DNA of 6,485 bases from Actinomycetota bacterium (GTDB lineage Bacteria > Actinomycetota > Thermoleophilia > Gaiellales > Gaiellaceae), in the NCBI GenBank assembly GCA_005883235.1, contig VAYE01000273.1, positions 1-6,485 on the forward strand, in the 5' to 3' direction. Under the pieces are notes generated by a model, which was given only the letters and a program-made list of their open reading frames with translations, had not been told where the DNA came from and did no database searches. A program made the translations under genes and the position numbers. Below are positions 6,322 to 6,485 of this stretch, in pieces. How positions within the stretch are numbered: position 1 is the stretch's first letter; the number at the start of each line of letters is the position of its first letter.

Positions 6322-6485
6322 ATGAGGATCGTGAACCCCTACCTCGACTACTTCTACTCCCTTCCGCCGGAGTGCCGGCGGGATCCGCTCGTCCCGCTCG
6401 ACGGCCGAGAGTCGTGGTCGACGCCGTGGTTGCAGTTCAAGTCCAGCGTCGCGAGCACCTATGCCTGGGCGGTGCCGACGCGCAC
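6322..6485 (+). CDS. Unidentified protein, N-terminal fragment cut by the right edge
   Basis: An open frame starts at ATG 6322 and stays open to the edge (54 complete codons). It begins MRIVNPYLDYFYSLPPECR and has a Trp-rich middle (ESWSTPWLQFKSS), then ASTYAWAVPTRT at about residues 43-54. There is no signal peptide or membrane segment. A YAWAVP-type segment before the Rossmann domain reminds me of a group of SAM-dependent methyltransferase-like proteins, but the diagnostic glycine-rich loop would lie outside the window, so this is only a guess. Codon use (GC-rich third positions) and the purine-rich leader support a real gene. Confidence 0.55.
   Translation, partial: MRIVNPYLDYFYSLPPECRRDPLVPLDGRESWSTPWLQFKSSVASTYAWAVPTR

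Overview
The window is very GC-rich, gene-dense bacterial DNA with GTG and TTG starts, short intergenic gaps and overlapping genes. The proteins (DisA, RadA, CarD, IspD, IspF and a short MutY-type glycosylase) and their order point to Actinomycetota. From memory, Mycobacterium tuberculosis keeps radA, disA, carD, ispD, ispF and mutY in one neighbourhood. The small Cys-rich secreted protein, the secreted glycosidase and the HAD gene between ispD and ispF suggest a deep lineage such as Thermoleophilia; that placement is inference. I see no plasmid, phage, transposon, CRISPR or RNA gene, and no clearly new defence or biosynthetic system.

Layout. 1-539 (minus) is the N-terminal part of a secreted clan-A-type glycoside hydrolase that runs off the left edge. 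A 56-bp divergent promoter region separates it from the plus-strand pair radA (596-1798) and disA (1773-2927), which overlap by 26 bp: a recombination ATPase and the c-di-AMP synthase/DNA scanner. A 165-bp, locally AT-richer regulatory gap (2928-3092) carries inverted repeats, a good sigma-70-type promoter and a 5'UTR hairpin in front of carD (3093-3620). ispD (from 3635), a HAD-phosphatase remnant (about 4231-4749) and ispF (4742-5221) follow on the same strand; IspD and IspF are the CMP-transfer and cyclisation enzymes of the MEP isoprenoid pathway. Convergent to them, on the minus strand, lie mutY (5218-5934) and, upstream of it, a small secreted four-cysteine protein (5938-6267). A second short divergent region leads to the first 54 complete codons of an unidentified plus-strand gene at the right edge.

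The most notable feature is damage. radA lacks about 50 internal residues, including the conserved GEES segment and the Walker B aspartate, joined in frame at about 946/947. At about 4226-4232 the end of ispD is joined directly to the middle of the HAD gene, removing the IspD C-terminus with its stop codon and the HAD N-terminus with its nucleophile motif. As a side effect ispD and ispF sit in one open frame (3635-5221) that looks like a bifunctional IspDF protein but has about 170 codons of out-of-frame filler in the middle. Two deletions of roughly 150-200 bp in housekeeping genes within 3.3 kb suggest assembly collapse as readily as biology; read mapping would decide. MutY also has a shortened core and no 8-oxoG-recognition domain, but that may be natural for its lineage.
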